A model generated the notes under the pieces. That model was given only the letters and a program-made list of their open reading frames with translations, had not been told where the DNA came from and did not search any database. Position numbers and translations under genes: made by a program. Shown here piece after piece: positions 1 to 10,159 of a stretch of 64,000 nucleotides of DNA (its first letter is position 1; the number at the start of each line of letters is the position of its first letter). Source of the stretch: Candidatus Amarolinea dominans (lineage in GTDB: Bacteria; Chloroflexota; Anaerolineae; SSC4; Amarolineaceae); contig JADJYJ010000004.1 of the NCBI GenBank assembly GCA_016719785.1, forward strand, positions 62,001 through 126,000. Direction: 5' to 3'.

Positions 1-1285
1 ACCACCGCCACCAGGAACCCCCATCCCACGGCATTTGTTTGAACTTCAGGCTGCCCGCAGATTCCGAGATCAGATAGTACCAGGAGCGATAGCCCTGCTC
101 CGGCGAGAAATCTTGCAGCGCTTGCGCCACCTGCACGCTCTTCAAAAGAGGCGGCGTCGCCTGCACGGGCACGGCCGTGAATGGATAAGATGAGGTCAGG
201 AATTCGGTGCTGACCCAACCGCGGCGCGCCGCATCAACCTGGATCGCGACCCATGCGGCGTCTTCGGTGCGACCGGTAATCGTCACCGTGGTGTTGGCCT
301 CAAGGCGGCCGAGAACAAGGTAACCGGGTCCGGGTCCAGCCCGCACGCGCAGGACTGTCGTGTTGGCAACTACGGCCAGATGAGGACCAGGGAACGGCGT
401 AGGCGTGGGCGTCGGCATCGGCGTCGGTTGGCACGAGGCAAGATGGGCGTCGGCCTCCGGACGATTCAGGTCAATGATGCGCGCAGCAACAAACTGCGCC
501 TGACCGTCCTGCAGATTCTGCTGCGCGCACAGGGCACCGCCATGAGCGATATGCGCATCGTACAGCTTCGTTTTGAGATCGGCGTAATCAGGTTGGGCTG
601 CATAGATCGGCTGCCAGGCCGCGATGGCGCCGGCGTAGTTCTGAGCATTCCAGGCTGCCTGGCCGACCAGATAATCTTGGGCAGCCTGACTTCCCCGGCG
701 CCCGGCGGAGGATGCCGTATCCTCTTCCAGGACGCAATCCCACCATCCCTGTGCCGCGGAAACATCCGCGGCGCCTTCTGCGGCCTGCGCCAGGTTCGTA
801 CACGCGGTGATGCGCAGACTCTTGACCGCCGTCGGTTCGAAGTTGGCATCACGCAGGCGAATGTCGGCGATCAGCCCCAACGCCTTTTCAGGGTCCCCGG
901 CCGTCAAGGCGGACTGCGCCGCCTGCCACTGCTCGACCACGGCCGCCTGCGCGACCGCGCGTTGGCTCTCGTCCCGTTGTTTCAGCAGGAGAAGCGTTCC
1001 CGCCGCGCCGGCAACGATGAGCAAGAGGGCAACCAGGCCGATCAGCATGGGCAAGCGATTCGATCGGCCCCGCGCCGGCGCCGGGGGTACCGCCTTCTGG
1101 TCGCCATTACCGGTCGTGGCGCGCGTGGCGCTCGCCTCCGCGCCACACTGGATACAGTACTTCTGCCCCGGCTTCAGACTGGCGCCGCACTGTGGGCAGA
1201 GGACCACTGCTGCCTGCGACGTTCCACACACGTTGCAGAAGCTTGCCTGATCAGGCAAAGGGGCGGAACAGTTTTGACATTGCAT
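1..1285 (-). CDS. Zinc-ribbon membrane protein with SH3-like domain (C-terminus beyond window)
   Basis: The gene runs off the left edge, so its C-terminus is missing. The visible part starts with two CxxC...CxxC zinc ribbons (Cys3/6/17/20 and Cys30/33/44/47), then one hydrophobic helix near residues 73-97. An Ala-rich helical region, probably TPR-like or coiled, follows, then a Pro/Thr linker and a bacterial SH3-like domain (VLRVRAGPGPGYLVLG, then GWVSTEFL). The ribbons should be cytoplasmic and the SH3 part outside. The ATG at 1285 puts the first ribbon at the extreme N-terminus, as in its paralogues nearby. It is the most downstream visible gene of a same-strand sensor block. Ligand and role are unknown. 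Confidence 0.8.
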   Translation of the reverse strand, partial: MQCQNCSAPLPDQASFCNVCGTSQAAVVLCPQCGASLKPGQKYCIQCGAEASATRATTGNGDQKAVPPAPARGRSNRLPMLIGLVALLLIVAGAAGTLLLLKQRDESQRAVAQAAVVEQWQAAQSALTAGDPEKALGLIADIRLRDANFEPTAVKSLRITACTNLAQAAEGAADVSAAQGWWDCVLEEDTASSAGRRGSQAAQDYLVGQAAWNAQNYAGAIAAWQPIYAAQPDYADLKTKLYDAHIAHGGALCAQQNLQDGQAQFVAARIIDLNRPEADAHLASCQPTPMPTPTPTPFPGPHLAVVANTTVLRVRAGPGPGYLVLGRLEANTTVTITGRTEDAAWVAIQVDAARRGWVSTEFLTSSYPFTAVPVQATPPLLKSVQVAQALQDFSPEQGYRSWYYLISESAGSLKFKQMPWDGGSWWRW

Positions 1286-1331
1286 AAGCGTCCTCGTGGG
1301 CGGGGGTAAGTCAACGTTGTCTTCTTGTGCC

Positions 1332-3488
1332 CTATTGTTCAGGCGTCTCGACTGGTTCTTTCGTCTGCGTCGCCTCCGGTGTATTGGTCGGCTCCTCTGG
1401 CGTGTTCGTTGGTGGTTCCGGCGTGTTGGTTGGCGGACGCAGTGTCGGTGTTTTAGTGGCCGGGCGCCGCGTCGGTGTCCGGGTTGGGGTTGGGGTCAGC
1501 GGGTAACGCGTGGCCGTGGCAATCACGGTTGGGGGTGCAGAAACAGAGGCGCCGGGCACCCAGCCCTGGGCACCGTTCGTAGCGCAGCACACCTCGTACC
1601 AGATGCGTTGTCCGGTCTTGGTCCGTTCAAATGCACTGGAGATAACCCGCAGCGCACTGCCGCCTGTCGCTTTGCCCACGACAGGGAAATTGCTGCCCGG
1701 CCCGGCGCGCAGGTCAAGCACAGAAGGCGTCACGACAACCACCGGGGTAAGAGGCGCCTTAGTCGGCGTAGGCGTCAGCGTGGGCAGTGGGGGTTTGGTT
1801 GGGGTGTTCGTAATAACCGCAGGCATATTCGTTATCCGTGGCGCGGAGGTTGCATCGTCAGGAGGCGTAGTGATTGGCTCGGACGGTGTCTTCGGCTGCG
1901 TACCCTCGACCAGACCGCTGGCCAAGTCGGCTGGGGTCTTGGCATCCTTATACACACCGCCGCTCTTTTTTGCCACGCAACTCAACTGTGTGCGCGCTTG
2001 GTCGTCCAGGTTGAGGCCGATCACATTGACGGTAAAATTGAGACCCTGCGCCTGCAGGGCTTCGATTTCCTGGCAGGGATCAATGCCGCAGGTTTCCTTG
2101 CCATCGCTGATCAACACCAGGCGATTATCCCGCTCTGGCGCCATGATAAAGTCAGCCGCTGCCTGCCTCAGCGCCAATCCAATCGGGCTCATGCCTTGCG
2201 CCTGCATCGAGCCAAGCCAATCGGCAATGCGTTCCCCTTGTCCACGAACCACGGGAGCAATCAGTTCAACATCCTGGCAGCTGGCCCTAGTGTCGGCAAA
2301 GGGAATGCGATGACCGTAGACGCGCAGGCCGAGATTGGTGTCTATCGGCTGCTGGAGCATGTGTTCGCCCAAGTCCTCTTTGGCCATGTCTAACTTGGTG
2401 CGTTCACCCAGCGGTTCCTGCATGGAGCCAGAGGCATCCAAGACATACTCAATGAAAAGGTTGCTGCCGCCGGTGCGCGCCGGTATTTGGGTAACCAAAG
2501 GAGGGAGGGTTGCGTCTGGCGGCTGTGTGACGTTGCCCATGATGGCCGGCGTGGGTGTTGGGCTGGCACCTGGCCGCGACTGAAGCGCTGCCCAGGTCAC
2601 CAACAGCACCACCAGCGCGCCGATGGCAACCAACGCCGCCGGCAGCAGGCGTGATCTACCTGTATGCACGGCTGTGGCTTCACCACCCAGGGCGGCCATC
2701 AGATCACGGACGAATTTTTCGGCGCTGATCGGACGTTGCGCGGGGTCCTTCGCCAGCGCCTGCAGCAGGAGGGTGGCCGCCGTAGAGGATAAGCCGGGAT
2801 TGATCTGGCGCGGGTCAGGCGGCGCCGCCGAAGCATGTTGCGCGGCGATAGCAGCCGGTATGGCCGCTGTAAAAGGCAAACGGCCAACCACGATTTGATA
2901 CAGCATGACGCCGAAGGCATAGATGTCGGTGGCTGCGGTGATCGGCTGACCGTTGACTTGCTCTGGTGCACTGTAGGCCGGCGTGCCCAAGAAGCCAGAT
3001 TGCGAGTGCGTGGTCTGCTCCAGGGCACGCGCAATGCCAAAGTCTGTCAGTACGGCGCCGCGGCCGGGCACCATCAGGATATTGCCCGGCTTGACATCGC
3101 GGTGAATGATACCGCGCTGATGTGCATAATCGAGCGCGGCGCCGATGCCGACCAACGCCTTCAGCGCGGTGACAGGCGTTTGCCGCGGGCCACGCAACCA
3201 TTCATGCAGCGTGACGCCCTCCAGGAGTTCCATGGCGATATAGGGTATGCCCTGCGCGTCGCCGACTTCGTAGATGGTGATAATGTTCGGATGGTTCAGC
3301 CCGGCCGCCAGCCGCGCCTCGCGTTGGAAACGATCGGCCGTTTCGCTGTCCACAAGGGACCCATGGGGTGTCTTGAGTGCCACGCGGCGTTGCAGGGCGG
3401 GATCGAAAGCCCGGTAGACAATGGCAAAACCGCCGCGCCCGAGTTCGGCCTCGATCTGATACTTACTGATTGTTGCTGGCATGGTCAT
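1332..3488 (-). CDS. Ser/Thr protein kinase with extracytoplasmic vWA and SH3-like domains
   Basis: This is a 718-residue PknB-like kinase. The glycine loop GRGGFA (18-22), Lys39, catalytic HRDVKPGN (129-136), DFG (149-151) and APE (174-176) are all present, so it should be active. One transmembrane helix (about 281-302) separates it from an outside part. That part has a von Willebrand A domain with MIDAS motif DASGS (351-355), then an SH3-like domain (LDLRAGPGSNFPVVG) and a long Thr/Pro-rich tail. Domain order suggests a receptor kinase that senses a wall or protein ligand through vWA/SH3. It lies 9 bp downstream of the SBBP-repeat gene and is probably co-transcribed. The kinase call is firm; ligand and substrates are unknown. 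Confidence 0.93.
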   Translation of the reverse strand: MTMPATISKYQIEAELGRGGFAIVYRAFDPALQRRVALKTPHGSLVDSETADRFQREARLAAGLNHPNIITIYEVGDAQGIPYIAMELLEGVTLHEWLRGPRQTPVTALKALVGIGAALDYAHQRGIIHRDVKPGNILMVPGRGAVLTDFGIARALEQTTHSQSGFLGTPAYSAPEQVNGQPITAATDIYAFGVMLYQIVVGRLPFTAAIPAAIAAQHASAAPPDPRQINPGLSSTAATLLLQALAKDPAQRPISAEKFVRDLMAALGGEATAVHTGRSRLLPAALVAIGALVVLLVTWAALQSRPGASPTPTPAIMGNVTQPPDATLPPLVTQIPARTGGSNLFIEYVLDASGSMQEPLGERTKLDMAKEDLGEHMLQQPIDTNLGLRVYGHRIPFADTRASCQDVELIAPVVRGQGERIADWLGSMQAQGMSPIGLALRQAAADFIMAPERDNRLVLISDGKETCGIDPCQEIEALQAQGLNFTVNVIGLNLDDQARTQLSCVAKKSGGVYKDAKTPADLASGLVEGTQPKTPSEPITTPPDDATSAPRITNMPAVITNTPTKPPLPTLTPTPTKAPLTPVVVVTPSVLDLRAGPGSNFPVVGKATGGSALRVISSAFERTKTGQRIWYEVCCATNGAQGWVPGASVSAPPTVIATATRYPLTPTPTRTPTRRPATKTPTLRPPTNTPEPPTNTPEEPTNTPEATQTKEPVETPEQ

Positions 3489-3497
3489 GCTTCCTCC

Positions 3498-6400
3498 TCA
3501 GTTGAGCGGGACGGGTGGCTTGTCAGAATCGCTTGGTTCGGTCTCTACCGCCGAGGCTGCGCCCCACACGATGTGCAGACGGTAGGCTTGATCGCTGCGT
3601 CCCGCATAAGGGTACACACGGATATAGTAGCGCCCGGCTGTGATGACCTTGACGATCCGTTCTGCGACAATGCCGGTGTTGCGCGATTCGGCAATGGGAG
3701 TGCCCCCCGTGGACGCATAAAGGAGCAAATCGTAGTCAGTGCCGGCGGGCAAATTGTTCAAGTCGAGAGTCAACGTCGCCCCTGCCGATAGTTCGATGTA
3801 GTAAAAATCATCAGGATCACCAGTACACAAGGCGGCTTCCATGGTCTGACCGTTGGCCAGGGGACCCGTGGCTGTACCTAACGTGTTGTTCGGCTCATAG
3901 CGCTGACAAGGTTGCGGGTCCGGCGGCGCCGCGATGACCACATAATGCGGTCCGCGCATGGCCCATTGACCGTCCGTAGACCGCCGCGCGTACAGGTACA
4001 GGCGATGGGTGCCATAGCTCAGATTGCCCACGTTCCAGACCAGTCGCCAACCCGAAGGCGTGAAGCGGGCATTGCCATAGCGCGTGCCAATGTCAGGGCG
4101 ACTCAGGCCGTATTCAGCCTGTCCCAGGAACGTTCCCGTCCCATATGGGCCATCCAAGTAGAGGTGGACCGTGTTCACCCCCGTGCCAGTCCGACTGTTG
4201 CGGTCAATCGCATACCCCGAGATGGTCACCGAGCCTGATACGGCGGCGCCGTCCTGTGGCGTTTCGATTGGTGCGATTACATTGGGCGCATAGGTAGGGG
4301 TGGGCGTCACCGTTGGCGTGCGCGTCGGTGGGCCGGCCACCGTGATGTTATGCGGGCCAAACAGCGACCAGCGATTATCGGTGGTGCGGTGCGCGTAGAG
4401 GTAGAGGCTGTGGGCACCAGGAGTAACGCCCGTAGTATTCCAGGCTAGTTGCCAGCCCGAGGGAGTGAAGCGCTGGTCATGGTAGTAGTTGCCGACATCA
4501 GGTCGGCTCAGCCCGTACTGCGCCGCGCCGATGATATGACCGGTGCCGTAGGGGCCGTCCAGGTAGATATGCACCTGATCAATGCCGGTGCCAGTGCCAC
4601 TGTTGAGATCAATGGCATAACCGAATATCGTAATGCTGCCGGTCACGGTGCTATTGCGGGGAGGACGATCGATTGGCGCAATCACCCGCGGGGCAGTTGG
4701 TGGATTCGTGCCCCCCACTGCTAGCTTGACCACGAAAGCATCACTGCCGCCGTTGTAGGTCGTGTCGAAGCTACCCGGCGTGGTGGGAAAGTTAGTCGAA
4801 TCGGTACGACCTGTGAAATAGGCGGAACCCGCGGTATCCACGGCAACTCCTAGCGCCTGATCGCTGCTGGAGCCGCCGAAAAAGGATCCGAAAGTCAACC
4901 CGCTCCCGTCCGGCTTGAACTTAACCATGAAGCTGTCCTCACCTCCATTGTAACTGAGATCAAAGCCGTTGACCGTAGTGGGAAAGTCTGAGGACGAGGT
5001 ACGCCCGACCACGTAAGCTGCGCCGGATGCGTCGGCCGTGATCACGCACTCCCGATGAATCCCGGATGTTTCACAGTCTGAGCCGCTCCCACCCAAATAA
5101 GTGCTGTAAACCAGAGCATGCCCGGCGGGACTGATCTTTGCGACAAATCCATCCCACAACCCGCCCAGGTTGCTGTCATAAGCGCCACTAGCGATGGTGA
5201 AGTTACGTGAACTTGTCTGACCAGCCACGTACGCAGCACCGGATACGTCTATCGCGACGGCCTGCCCTTGATCGTCCTCTGTTCCACCCAGAAGTCCGCT
5301 GTAGACCAGATTGTTGCCAGAGCCACTAAGCTTGGTGACAAATACATCTTTGTCACCAGCAAAAGTGGTATTAAATGCCCCGACCGTGATAGGAAAATTG
5401 GTGGAATTCGTCCAACCCACTACGTAAGCATTGCCGTGACCGTCAACGGCGACGCCATTTGCATAATCCTCGTTGGTATCACCGAGAAACGTACTATACG
5501 CCAGGGCGCCGCCGTTCGGATTGATCTTTGCTACAAATGCGTCACTATAGGGCGAGCCACCGTTCCAGGTCGTGTCAAAAGCCCCAGGCGTGGTAGGAAA
5601 ATTAGACGATACTGTATAGCCAGCCAAGTAGGCTGCGCCAACTCCGTCAATCGCCAACCCAATGGCTTCGTCGGTTGCGGTGCCGCCCAAATAGGTGCTG
5701 TAGAGCAGTGCAGTGCCGGTGGTGTTGAGCTTGACCACAACTACATCGGTGTTCCCATTGTAGGCGGTATCGAGAGCACCCGGTGTCGTGGGAAAATTGA
5801 TCGAGGAGGATGAACCCGTTAAGTAGATCGCCCCACCCGCATCTACCGAGAGTGCATAAGCTCGATCATCGCCGCTGCCACCGATGAAGGTACTAAACGC
5901 CAGCCCATTGCCTGTTGTCTGCAACTTGGCCACAAAAATGTCCCGACCCCCGTTGGAACTCCTATCGAATGCCCCAGGTGTGGTAGGGAGGTTGCTCGAG
6001 CCGGTCTCTCCAGCAACATAGGCGATGCCCCCGCCACCGGCAATGATGGCATGTCCAGCATCCACACCACTGCCACCCAAGAACGTGCCATAGGCTGCCG
6101 TCGCCACAGACGTGATCGTATCCGCGCAAAAGCCCCAACGCGTGACACTATAGTCTGTCGTTAGCCGCACTTTCACAACTCGACCGGGCACGGGGTCGCT
6201 CCACAAACCGCTGGGATAATCACCCGTGACGGATTGGATGATGTTGCCGTTCTGATCGAGAACACGAACCTGGTCACAACAGCTTTCGGTCTCCACGCGC
6301 GAGAAATGAACGCGTGACCCGGAGGCATGGATATCAGGATTGGTTATCGTCCATGTGTAGTCAAAGTGATTGGCGTAAGGATGCTGTGACTCGGCTAAGC

Positions 6401-7304
6401 AAGTAAGCGAAACCGTGACACTGCCAATTAGGCTCTCATTCTGCCGGCGCTCAGGTGCTTTGTCCGATGGCTCGACTGGCTTGAACATCACAGTGTTGCC
6501 TTCAACCTGAGCTTGGACTGATGTACGGTCTTTGATCAACACCACAGCCGGACCGTATACTCTGCCGAAAGCCACATCCATGATCAAGTGGCCCGAGTCA
6601 TCAACGGAGAGATTCTCGGCTCCTTCGATCTGCAAACGAACCTGATCGAGACTTCCTTTGTCTTCTGCTACTAACCGCCACACTCCTTCGTTGTTTCGCT
6701 CAAGCAACTCCAGATCAACACCAGGATATAGACCCAAATAGCGGACACCTGCCCACGCAGGTACGTCTGCATGCCAGTCATTCGGATCGTTACCAACGAA
6801 GTAGGACACTTGCGTATCCAGGCGGTCGAAAGGTTCCAGGCGTGGATGTTGATTTGCGCCAGCGAAACTCACTCTGATGTTGTTTCCCGCCCGAGTTGTC
6901 TCTGCGCTTGGTGAATTTGAAAACTGAGGCGTGGGCCTTGGCTCCCCATGCTCTTCTTCGGTACTGCGAGACTCTAGCAGAGTCAACCATACAGCATTGT
7001 CGGTCAACCATACGGTCCCGTTGCCGCCCCGGAGCTGGAAGTGCGCGTCATTAGCCCACTGACCCACGTTCTCGATGAACATGACGTCCGTGTTGCGCGT
7101 CGCAATTGAGCCTTCCGGTATCGTGGCTTCCTCCGCATAACGATTGCCTGCCTGTAAGTTGGGAGCCATAGATGAAGTATCAAGCGTCGGGTTCGTGTCT
7201 GCCAGAGTTGTGCGGTTGGCATTGGACAATCCGGGAAAGGTCAAGGCAATCAAGAGAATAGTGGTGCCGATGAAGATCAGCAGACGAGGAGATGGTGTAG
7301 ACAT
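3498..7304 (-). CDS. Secreted SBBP-repeat protein with CUB-like, Ig-like and PPC domains
   Basis: A 1268-residue exported protein with an N-terminal hydrophobic segment (about 9-29). After an N-terminal beta-rich region comes a CUB-like stretch with paired Cys (SCCDQVRVLD). Six or more SBBP beta-propeller repeats follow, each with a YSTYLGG start and an AYVAG.T.S.NFPTT core. Two copies of an Ig/fibronectin-like module (about 110 residues, shared LDGPYGTG and YGLSRPD motifs) come next, split by a Thr/Pro linker. A bacterial pre-peptidase C-terminal (PPC) domain ends the protein. The start is supported by AGGAGG just upstream of the ATG. It is likely a surface adhesion or recognition protein; no catalytic motif is seen. 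It sits directly upstream of the kinase gene, so it may be a partner. Confidence 0.88.
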   Translation of the reverse strand: MSTPSPRLLIFIGTTILLIALTFPGLSNANRTTLADTNPTLDTSSMAPNLQAGNRYAEEATIPEGSIATRNTDVMFIENVGQWANDAHFQLRGGNGTVWLTDNAVWLTLLESRSTEEEHGEPRPTPQFSNSPSAETTRAGNNIRVSFAGANQHPRLEPFDRLDTQVSYFVGNDPNDWHADVPAWAGVRYLGLYPGVDLELLERNNEGVWRLVAEDKGSLDQVRLQIEGAENLSVDDSGHLIMDVAFGRVYGPAVVLIKDRTSVQAQVEGNTVMFKPVEPSDKAPERRQNESLIGSVTVSLTCLAESQHPYANHFDYTWTITNPDIHASGSRVHFSRVETESCCDQVRVLDQNGNIIQSVTGDYPSGLWSDPVPGRVVKVRLTTDYSVTRWGFCADTITSVATAAYGTFLGGSGVDAGHAIIAGGGGIAYVAGETGSSNLPTTPGAFDRSSNGGRDIFVAKLQTTGNGLAFSTFIGGSGDDRAYALSVDAGGAIYLTGSSSSINFPTTPGALDTAYNGNTDVVVVKLNTTGTALLYSTYLGGTATDEAIGLAIDGVGAAYLAGYTVSSNFPTTPGAFDTTWNGGSPYSDAFVAKINPNGGALAYSTFLGDTNEDYANGVAVDGHGNAYVVGWTNSTNFPITVGAFNTTFAGDKDVFVTKLSGSGNNLVYSGLLGGTEDDQGQAVAIDVSGAAYVAGQTSSRNFTIASGAYDSNLGGLWDGFVAKISPAGHALVYSTYLGGSGSDCETSGIHRECVITADASGAAYVVGRTSSSDFPTTVNGFDLSYNGGEDSFMVKFKPDGSGLTFGSFFGGSSSDQALGVAVDTAGSAYFTGRTDSTNFPTTPGSFDTTYNGGSDAFVVKLAVGGTNPPTAPRVIAPIDRPPRNSTVTGSITIFGYAIDLNSGTGTGIDQVHIYLDGPYGTGHIIGAAQYGLSRPDVGNYYHDQRFTPSGWQLAWNTTGVTPGAHSLYLYAHRTTDNRWSLFGPHNITVAGPPTRTPTVTPTPTYAPNVIAPIETPQDGAAVSGSVTISGYAIDRNSRTGTGVNTVHLYLDGPYGTGTFLGQAEYGLSRPDIGTRYGNARFTPSGWRLVWNVGNLSYGTHRLYLYARRSTDGQWAMRGPHYVVIAAPPDPQPCQRYEPNNTLGTATGPLANGQTMEAALCTGDPDDFYYIELSAGATLTLDLNNLPAGTDYDLLLYASTGGTPIAESRNTGIVAERIVKVITAGRYYIRVYPYAGRSDQAYRLHIVWGAASAVETEPSDSDKPPVPLN

Positions 7305-7394
7305 GATATTCCTCCTTCACACACGAATCTTGAATGAACACTTGTCAGTTGGTCAACTTTGCCGTTGCCCGTGAGCACAGGAGATAACGGCAAG

Positions 7395-9374
7395 TCAGCG
7401 CACCCAGTCCGGCGACCAGGCATTGTAAGTCGCTGCGGTCAACTGGTAGAGCCGCCTGCCGCTGGCGTCTGCGACGAACAGGATCTGCGGATCGCCGGCC
7501 GGTTTGTAGATCAATCTTCCGCCGTCTGGACTCCACGCCGGGCTGTTGCCATCCTCGATCAGGCGCCGCGCCTGACCGGTCGCCGCGTCGACCACGAATA
7601 CGCTGATCAGGCCATCGCCGTCATCGTCTGCGCCGAAGGCGAGCTGTACGCCGTCGGGCGACCAATCGGGGCGGAAGACATACCGCCCTGGATCGTCACG
7701 CTGCTTGGTGGACGCAAAGCTGAACAGGGCGCGGCGGTTGCTTCCGTCCGCGTTCATCAGCATCAGATCAAGGCCAGGGTAGGACGCGTTCTGGGCCACG
7801 TAAGCAATCTGCCTGCCGTCAGGTGAAACAGCGACAAAACGGTTGTCGCCGCCATCCGCGGTCAGCCGGCGCACGTTGGAACCATCCGCATTCATGCGAT
7901 AGACCTCCCAGCCGCCGTCGCGGCGGCTGGCGAACGCCAACTCGCCATTCCTGGGGAACCAGGCAGGATGATCGTCCTCGGCCGGGTGATTGCTGATCGC
8001 TCGTGCGTTGCTCCCATCACTGCGGGCGACAAAGACTTCGGTGTTGCCGCTGACCTTGGACACAAAGGCCACAAGCGTGCCATCATTGCTGAAGATCGGA
8101 TCCCAGAAATACTCGCTGCCGCTGGTCAGTGCGGTCATGCTGCGCCCATCCCCGCGTACTCTGAAGATATGCGCAAAACCGTTGCGATCGCTGCCAAAGA
8201 CCACTTTTCCGACCACAGGGGTCGGCGTGGCGGGCGCCGCGGTCACCGTGGGCGTGGCGGTCAGGAGTGGCGTCGCGGTCGGCCCCGGCTTTGAGGCGAT
8301 ACTGACGCCCAGGAGATTCAGAGCCGGATCGAGATCACCGACCGTCTCGGCGCTAAGATCGAGCACTTCGACGCTGACCAATCGGCTTGATTGTAGCTCT
8401 GGCGGTAGAGGCACGCGCAGCATGTCAATCACGGCCACGCCCGCATCGAAGCGGTTCGCCCCGCGCCAGACCTCGGCCAGCTCCGGGCTGCGCGTGCGGC
8501 CGATGACGTCGCCGGACTGTTTCCACTCGCGCAGGTTGTGCCCCGCCACCAGATCCACGGCGTGCGTCTTGCCGTCGCCAAAAATCAGGCGCACCCGGCC
8601 GACGGTCAGCCCGTCGAAGCGGCTGTAGAGATTGCCGCCAGTCAAGAGCAGATAGACAGCCTCCGGCGCGGCTGTATCGACCGACAATGAGATACTCTCT
8701 GGATTGCCAGGGAACGGTGCGGCCTGCGTGGTGACGCTGCCGCCTCGGCCCAGGCTGAAACGCACGCCGGAGAGGACGACATCGCCCAGCGGCGGATCAA
8801 TGTAACCGTCCGTGGTCATGGCGTTGACAACCCCTTGCAGCGAGACGGCCACAAACCGCTCTGAGGTGGCCGGCGGCGCTGCTGTCGGGGTTGCGCTCGG
8901 CGGTAGCGTCGCCGTGGGCGATGGGGTTGCGGTCGGCCGTAGCGTCGCGGTAGACAGCGCGGTAGCGTTGGGCGGAATAGCGCCGGTCGCTGATGCTGCA
9001 GGCGTCGCGGTTGGCGCCACGGAGACGATCTGAGTCGGGCCTACGGTCGCGTCGCCAGGCACGGCTCGCGCCAAGGCAGGAGGGGCGATCTCGGTCGCGT
9101 CCGTCCGAATGCCCGCCAGGAGGTCACCGACCCGACTGCGCGCCGGTTCCCAGGCCAACAAGACCAGCGCCACGACTCCCACAAGAAACAGCGGCAGCAG
9201 CCACCATGCACTCGGTCGCCGTGGTTCCTTGGGCGCGGGCGCGACGGGCGCGGGCGCGACGGGCACAAGTGCTGGGGCCGCCGGGATTGGCTGCCCGCAG
9301 ATGTGGCAAAAACGCGTGTTCAGCTTCAGTTGCTGCTTGCCGCAGTGGGGACAGAAAGTCACTTCGTCTGGCAT
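7395..9374 (-). CDS. Zinc-ribbon / one-helix / PD40 beta-propeller protein
   Basis: A 659-residue protein starting at the ATG that places a zinc ribbon (Cys8/11/23/26) at the N-terminus; a GGAG lies 10 bases upstream. A longer reading would start inside the neighbouring gene and add low-complexity sequence, so it was not used. A transmembrane helix (about 55-75) is followed by a Thr/Pro linker, a beta-sandwich-like middle domain (about 180-380), a second linker and five or more PD40/TolB-type propeller blades (MNADGSNVRRLT, SPDGRQIAY). PD40 blades usually bind proteins or glycans. It shares layout with the genes at 14907-17158 and 1-1285. Function is unknown. Confidence 0.87.
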   Translation of the reverse strand: MPDEVTFCPHCGKQQLKLNTRFCHICGQPIPAAPALVPVAPAPVAPAPKEPRRPSAWWLLPLFLVGVVALVLLAWEPARSRVGDLLAGIRTDATEIAPPALARAVPGDATVGPTQIVSVAPTATPAASATGAIPPNATALSTATLRPTATPSPTATLPPSATPTAAPPATSERFVAVSLQGVVNAMTTDGYIDPPLGDVVLSGVRFSLGRGGSVTTQAAPFPGNPESISLSVDTAAPEAVYLLLTGGNLYSRFDGLTVGRVRLIFGDGKTHAVDLVAGHNLREWKQSGDVIGRTRSPELAEVWRGANRFDAGVAVIDMLRVPLPPELQSSRLVSVEVLDLSAETVGDLDPALNLLGVSIASKPGPTATPLLTATPTVTAAPATPTPVVGKVVFGSDRNGFAHIFRVRGDGRSMTALTSGSEYFWDPIFSNDGTLVAFVSKVSGNTEVFVARSDGSNARAISNHPAEDDHPAWFPRNGELAFASRRDGGWEVYRMNADGSNVRRLTADGGDNRFVAVSPDGRQIAYVAQNASYPGLDLMLMNADGSNRRALFSFASTKQRDDPGRYVFRPDWSPDGVQLAFGADDDGDGLISVFVVDAATGQARRLIEDGNSPAWSPDGGRLIYKPAGDPQILFVADASGRRLYQLTAATYNAWSPDWVR

Positions 9375-9414
9375 GACACGATTACTCCAAAATGCCGTGT
9401 ATGGTACGGATGTT

Positions 9415-10086
9415 TCACGAGAGCAGCTTGCCGCAGTGCAGACAAAACTTGCTGCCGGTCTGCACCGGCTGCCCGCAATGCATGCAGAAGGCCGGCGAGG
9501 CAGATCGTGCTGACGACATCGTGTCGGCAGGTATTGCCTTTTGTTGGCTCCCGCGGCGATAGATGAAATAGACGCCAACTGCAGCGGCTGCTAACAGGAT
9601 AAGTAACACCCACCACAGCCCACTGGTGCGTCCGCCAGGCGTTTGGCCGGAAGATGCATCTTGGCTTACCTTAAAGCACCAGGTCGCAAGCTGATAGGGC
9701 GTCCCGAGCGGATCGCCCTGCACAAAGCAGTAGCCGTCCGGTTCGAGCACGCCCTGGGGACGGAGTTCCAACAGCCCATCGGCCTTGGGGGCAGTGTCAT
9801 ATCCCACAAGCTTTCCCTCACCGTAGCCTGAGATGAGCTGAAGCCACTGCGGGTTAATGCGGTTGTGCCAGGCGACGATTACTGGCTGCACGGTCAGCGC
9901 CGACGGAATGCCCTCAGTCTCCCCATGGTCAGGCGACCCCGCAAACTCTTTCATCTCGACCAACTTCGTGCCGCTCTTTAGGTAGAATCCAAAATGCGGC
10001 GGCTTCGCGTCTGCCCCAGTACATGCTGACAACATGAGGGCAATAAATGCCATAAGTGTGCAGGCCGATAGGATCTTTCGTGTCAT
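9415..10086 (-). CDS. Lipoprotein-like membrane protein with a C-terminal zinc ribbon
   Basis: A 223-residue protein chosen from the ATG that begins a lipoprotein signal (lipobox LSAC, Cys22) with GGGAG upstream. The middle, about 130 residues, has no family I recognise and should lie outside the cell. A transmembrane helix (GLWWVLLILLAAAAVGVYF) and basic residues follow, then a C-terminal zinc ribbon (CMHCGQ...CLHCGK) that would be cytoplasmic. The ribbon is N-terminal in the neighbouring proteins, so the layout is reversed here. It lies 40 bp upstream of the PD40 gene and may be in the same transcript. Function is unknown. Confidence 0.8.
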   Translation of the reverse strand: MTRKILSACTLMAFIALMLSACTGADAKPPHFGFYLKSGTKLVEMKEFAGSPDHGETEGIPSALTVQPVIVAWHNRINPQWLQLISGYGEGKLVGYDTAPKADGLLELRPQGVLEPDGYCFVQGDPLGTPYQLATWCFKVSQDASSGQTPGGRTSGLWWVLLILLAAAAVGVYFIYRRGSQQKAIPADTMSSARSASPAFCMHCGQPVQTGSKFCLHCGKLLS

Positions 10087-10159
10087 GATCGAACTCCCTT
10101 GTGCATGATGTCTGGTCGCCGGCAATTCGCAGCAACCCAAATTCATCAAGGCGCCTCTC

